Shown: positions 13,622-15,017 of the stretch, in pieces | How the letters are laid out: each line of letters starts with the position of its first letter | How positions within the stretch are numbered: position 1 is the stretch's first letter | DNA from: Lysobacteraceae bacterium | GTDB lineage: Bacteria; Pseudomonadota; Gammaproteobacteria; Steroidobacterales; Steroidobacteraceae | Direction: 5' to 3' | DNA: 15,017 nucleotides | Assembly (NCBI GenBank): GCA_012516015.1 | Contig: JAAYXG010000017.1 | Span: 1 to 15,017 of the forward strand | Notes under the pieces: model-generated | Seen by the model: the letters and a program-made list of their open reading frames with translations, nothing else | Told to the model about the DNA's origin: nothing | Database searches by the model: none | Made by a program: the position numbers and the translations under genes

Positions 13622-15017
13622 ATGCTCATGCCGCCCGTGTTCCGGGTCGGCTTCTACGATGCGAAGGGTCGCGCGCTGTGGGTGAGCGACGGCGTCGAAG
13701 AGCCCGAATTCCGAATGCACCTCGATCTGGTGCTGGCCCGTTTCGCTGCGCACGGCGAGGACGAAGGCAGCGGACCCTATGGGTCGACGGAGCAGCCCGA
13801 GCCGATATTCGTCTTCCCCATCCGCGATGCGTCTCATACATTGTTGGGTGCGCTCGGGCTCATCTGTCGTGAGCTTCCGGCCACAGCGGCTTACCGTCGC
13901 TTAGAGCATGTCGAACGTCTGCTTGCGCCGATCCTGCAGATTCTGAGTCATGCCTGGCGACAGACGATGAGCGTACCGGGGCCGAAGCAGGACACGAAGG
14001 CGACGCAGGCGGCGACACCACCCGCCAAACCCGCCGACCCGTCGACTCCGCTGCCTGCGATTTTGCGCAGAACGCTGGCACTCGCGACGCGTTCTCTCAA
14101 CTGCTCGTTCGGCGCGATCATCGCCGTGGAGCGTCCTTTCACCCTGAATCATCGCGTCAGTCCGGATGAATCGGATCTCGCGATCAACGCCGCGATCGAC
14201 AACGTACGCACGACGGTGCTCAGGCACATGCAAGTGCGGCAAGAACCGCTGGTATCGAACACGTCTGGAGAAGGGAGAGCGTTTCAGCTTCCGTACAAGC
14301 TGCTCGCGCTCCCACTGCGGGCGGGCCCGAGCGCGCTCGCTGCCGTAATGATCGTATTTCGAGACAAGCGCGAAGCCGACTTCGACGCAAGCGATCTCGT
14401 CGCGCTCGCACAAATCGCCGCGCAGATTCCGGCGCTGGCGCTTCGCGAGCTGCTCGCGCCGCGAGCGTCGACGCCGGCCAAGGCACCCGCGGCCGCTGCC
14501 GAATCCAAAGCCGCGCGCGCACCGTCAGCGCCGACGCCAGCGGCACCGCCGCCCCGCGCGGCAGCAGTGAAAGCACGCGCGAAGGCCCCCGCACCCGCGC
14601 GCAGCTCAACGCCGACTCCACCGGCCGCGCCGTCGAAAGTCGTGCGTTTTGCGGGCATGCACAGCGAGATGCCCATGGAAGAGCGCATCCGCCTCGCGCT
14701 CCGTCAAAACGCATTCGATCTGTACGCACAGAGAATCGCTCCGCTCAAGGATACGAATCGTCCGCAGCGCTACGAAGTGCTCCTGCGAATGAACGACGGC
14801 AACGCGCTCTACACGCCGCAGGCGTTCTTCGGCGCGGCGGAAGCGCACGAGCTCATGCCCGAGCTGGATCAGTGGGTCATTCGCGAGCTGATGTCCGCGC
14901 TCAAGCAGCGCGCAGTTGCATTGCGAACGAGCTGCTGGGAGTTCGCGGTGAACGTTTCCGCGCAGACATTGCTCACCGATTCGTTCAGCGAGTATGTGAT
15001 CGATGAGCTGAAGCACA
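13622..15017 (+). CDS. GAF-like/GAF/EAL domain cyclic-di-GMP phosphodiesterase-type protein (partial, C-terminus off the right edge)
   Basis: Predicted cytoplasmic signalling protein; EAL domains hydrolyse cyclic di-GMP. At least 465 residues from ATG 13622. Residues 1-110 (PPVFRVGFYDAKGRALWVSD) look like a small sensor fold. A GAF-like domain occupies about 145-279 (LALATRSLNCSFGAIIAVER to LVALAQIAAQIPALALREL). A Pro/Ala/Lys linker (280-340) follows. The EAL domain opens with MEERIRLALRQNAFDLYAQR and has the signature as Glu385-VLLRMND (EVL for EAL), LDQWVIREL and FAVNVSAQ (Asn444). The remaining catalytic acids lie outside, so activity cannot be judged. I chose ATG 13622 because AGGTG (13611-13615) precedes it by six bases, overlapping the upstream in-frame TAG. 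GTG 13613 and ATG 13628 are alternatives, and the ancestral start is probably ATG 13541. Confidence 0.82.
   Translation, partial: MLMPPVFRVGFYDAKGRALWVSDGVEEPEFRMHLDLVLARFAAHGEDEGSGPYGSTEQPEPIFVFPIRDASHTLLGALGLICRELPATAAYRRLEHVERLLAPILQILSHAWRQTMSVPGPKQDTKATQAATPPAKPADPSTPLPAILRRTLALATRSLNCSFGAIIAVERPFTLNHRVSPDESDLAINAAIDNVRTTVLRHMQVRQEPLVSNTSGEGRAFQLPYKLLALPLRAGPSALAAVMIVFRDKREADFDASDLVALAQIAAQIPALALRELLAPRASTPAKAPAAAAESKAARAPSAPTPAAPPPRAAAVKARAKAPAPARSSTPTPPAAPSKVVRFAGMHSEMPMEERIRLALRQNAFDLYAQRIAPLKDTNRPQRYEVLLRMNDGNALYTPQAFFGAAEAHELMPELDQWVIRELMSALKQRAVALRTSCWEFAVNVSAQTLLTDSFSEYVIDELKH

Overview
This GC-rich window reads as chromosome of a free-living gammaproteobacterium. The Steroidobacter, Nevskiales and Lysobacterales groups fit the protein styles and repeat types, but this is an inference and cannot be fixed from the window alone. 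It is gene-dense, with several divergent and convergent pairs. I see no tRNA, rRNA, CRISPR array, phage gene or transposase.

Left part (1-5358): a TonB-dependent outer-membrane receptor runs off the left edge on the minus strand. It is divergent from a two-gene NarL/UhpA-type two-component system (HisKA_3 sensor kinase and LuxR-type response regulator). The gap between them carries a cluster of GGAA/TTCC palindromes that could be operators. The response regulator converges on a secreted lipoprotein serine hydrolase (beta-lactamase/EstB family); both stop codons lie in one small palindrome.

Middle part (5359-7376): an envelope-type protein fuses a membrane anchor, a BON domain and an SRPBCC/cyclase domain. 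It is followed by an imperfect inverted repeat and a 43-residue proline-rich putative lipoprotein. A doubtful 65-residue ORF follows.

Metal part (7377-13426): a chromate transporter (ChrA) and a Cu+/Ag+-type P1B ATPase with YHS and Cys-rich N-terminal metal modules lie on the minus strand. Upstream of the ATPase is a decayed CopA/PcoA-type multicopper oxidase, with an internal out-of-frame deletion and a lost 3' end. Divergent from it is a short, atypical ribose-phosphate pyrophosphokinase. Then come a terminator-like hairpin, a palindromic intergenic repeat, an extended -10 promoter and a clear yybP-ykoY manganese riboswitch, which leads a UPF0016/MneA-type Mn2+ exporter.

Right end (13427-15017): a GAF-like/GAF/EAL cyclic-di-GMP phosphodiesterase-type gene runs off the right edge. 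Its best start (strong Shine-Dalgarno, ATG at 13541) meets an in-frame TAG after 23 codons, and the same frame then stays open to the window edge. A second ribosome-binding site (AGGTG) overlaps this stop and precedes ATG 13622. The gene may be amber-interrupted, translated by reinitiation, or affected by a base-call error.

The observations I would check first are the amber-interrupted EAL gene, the architecture of the Mn riboswitch expression platform with the repeat placed directly upstream of its promoter, the palindrome cluster of the receptor/two-component pair, and the partial loss of the copper oxidase beside an intact copper ATPase.
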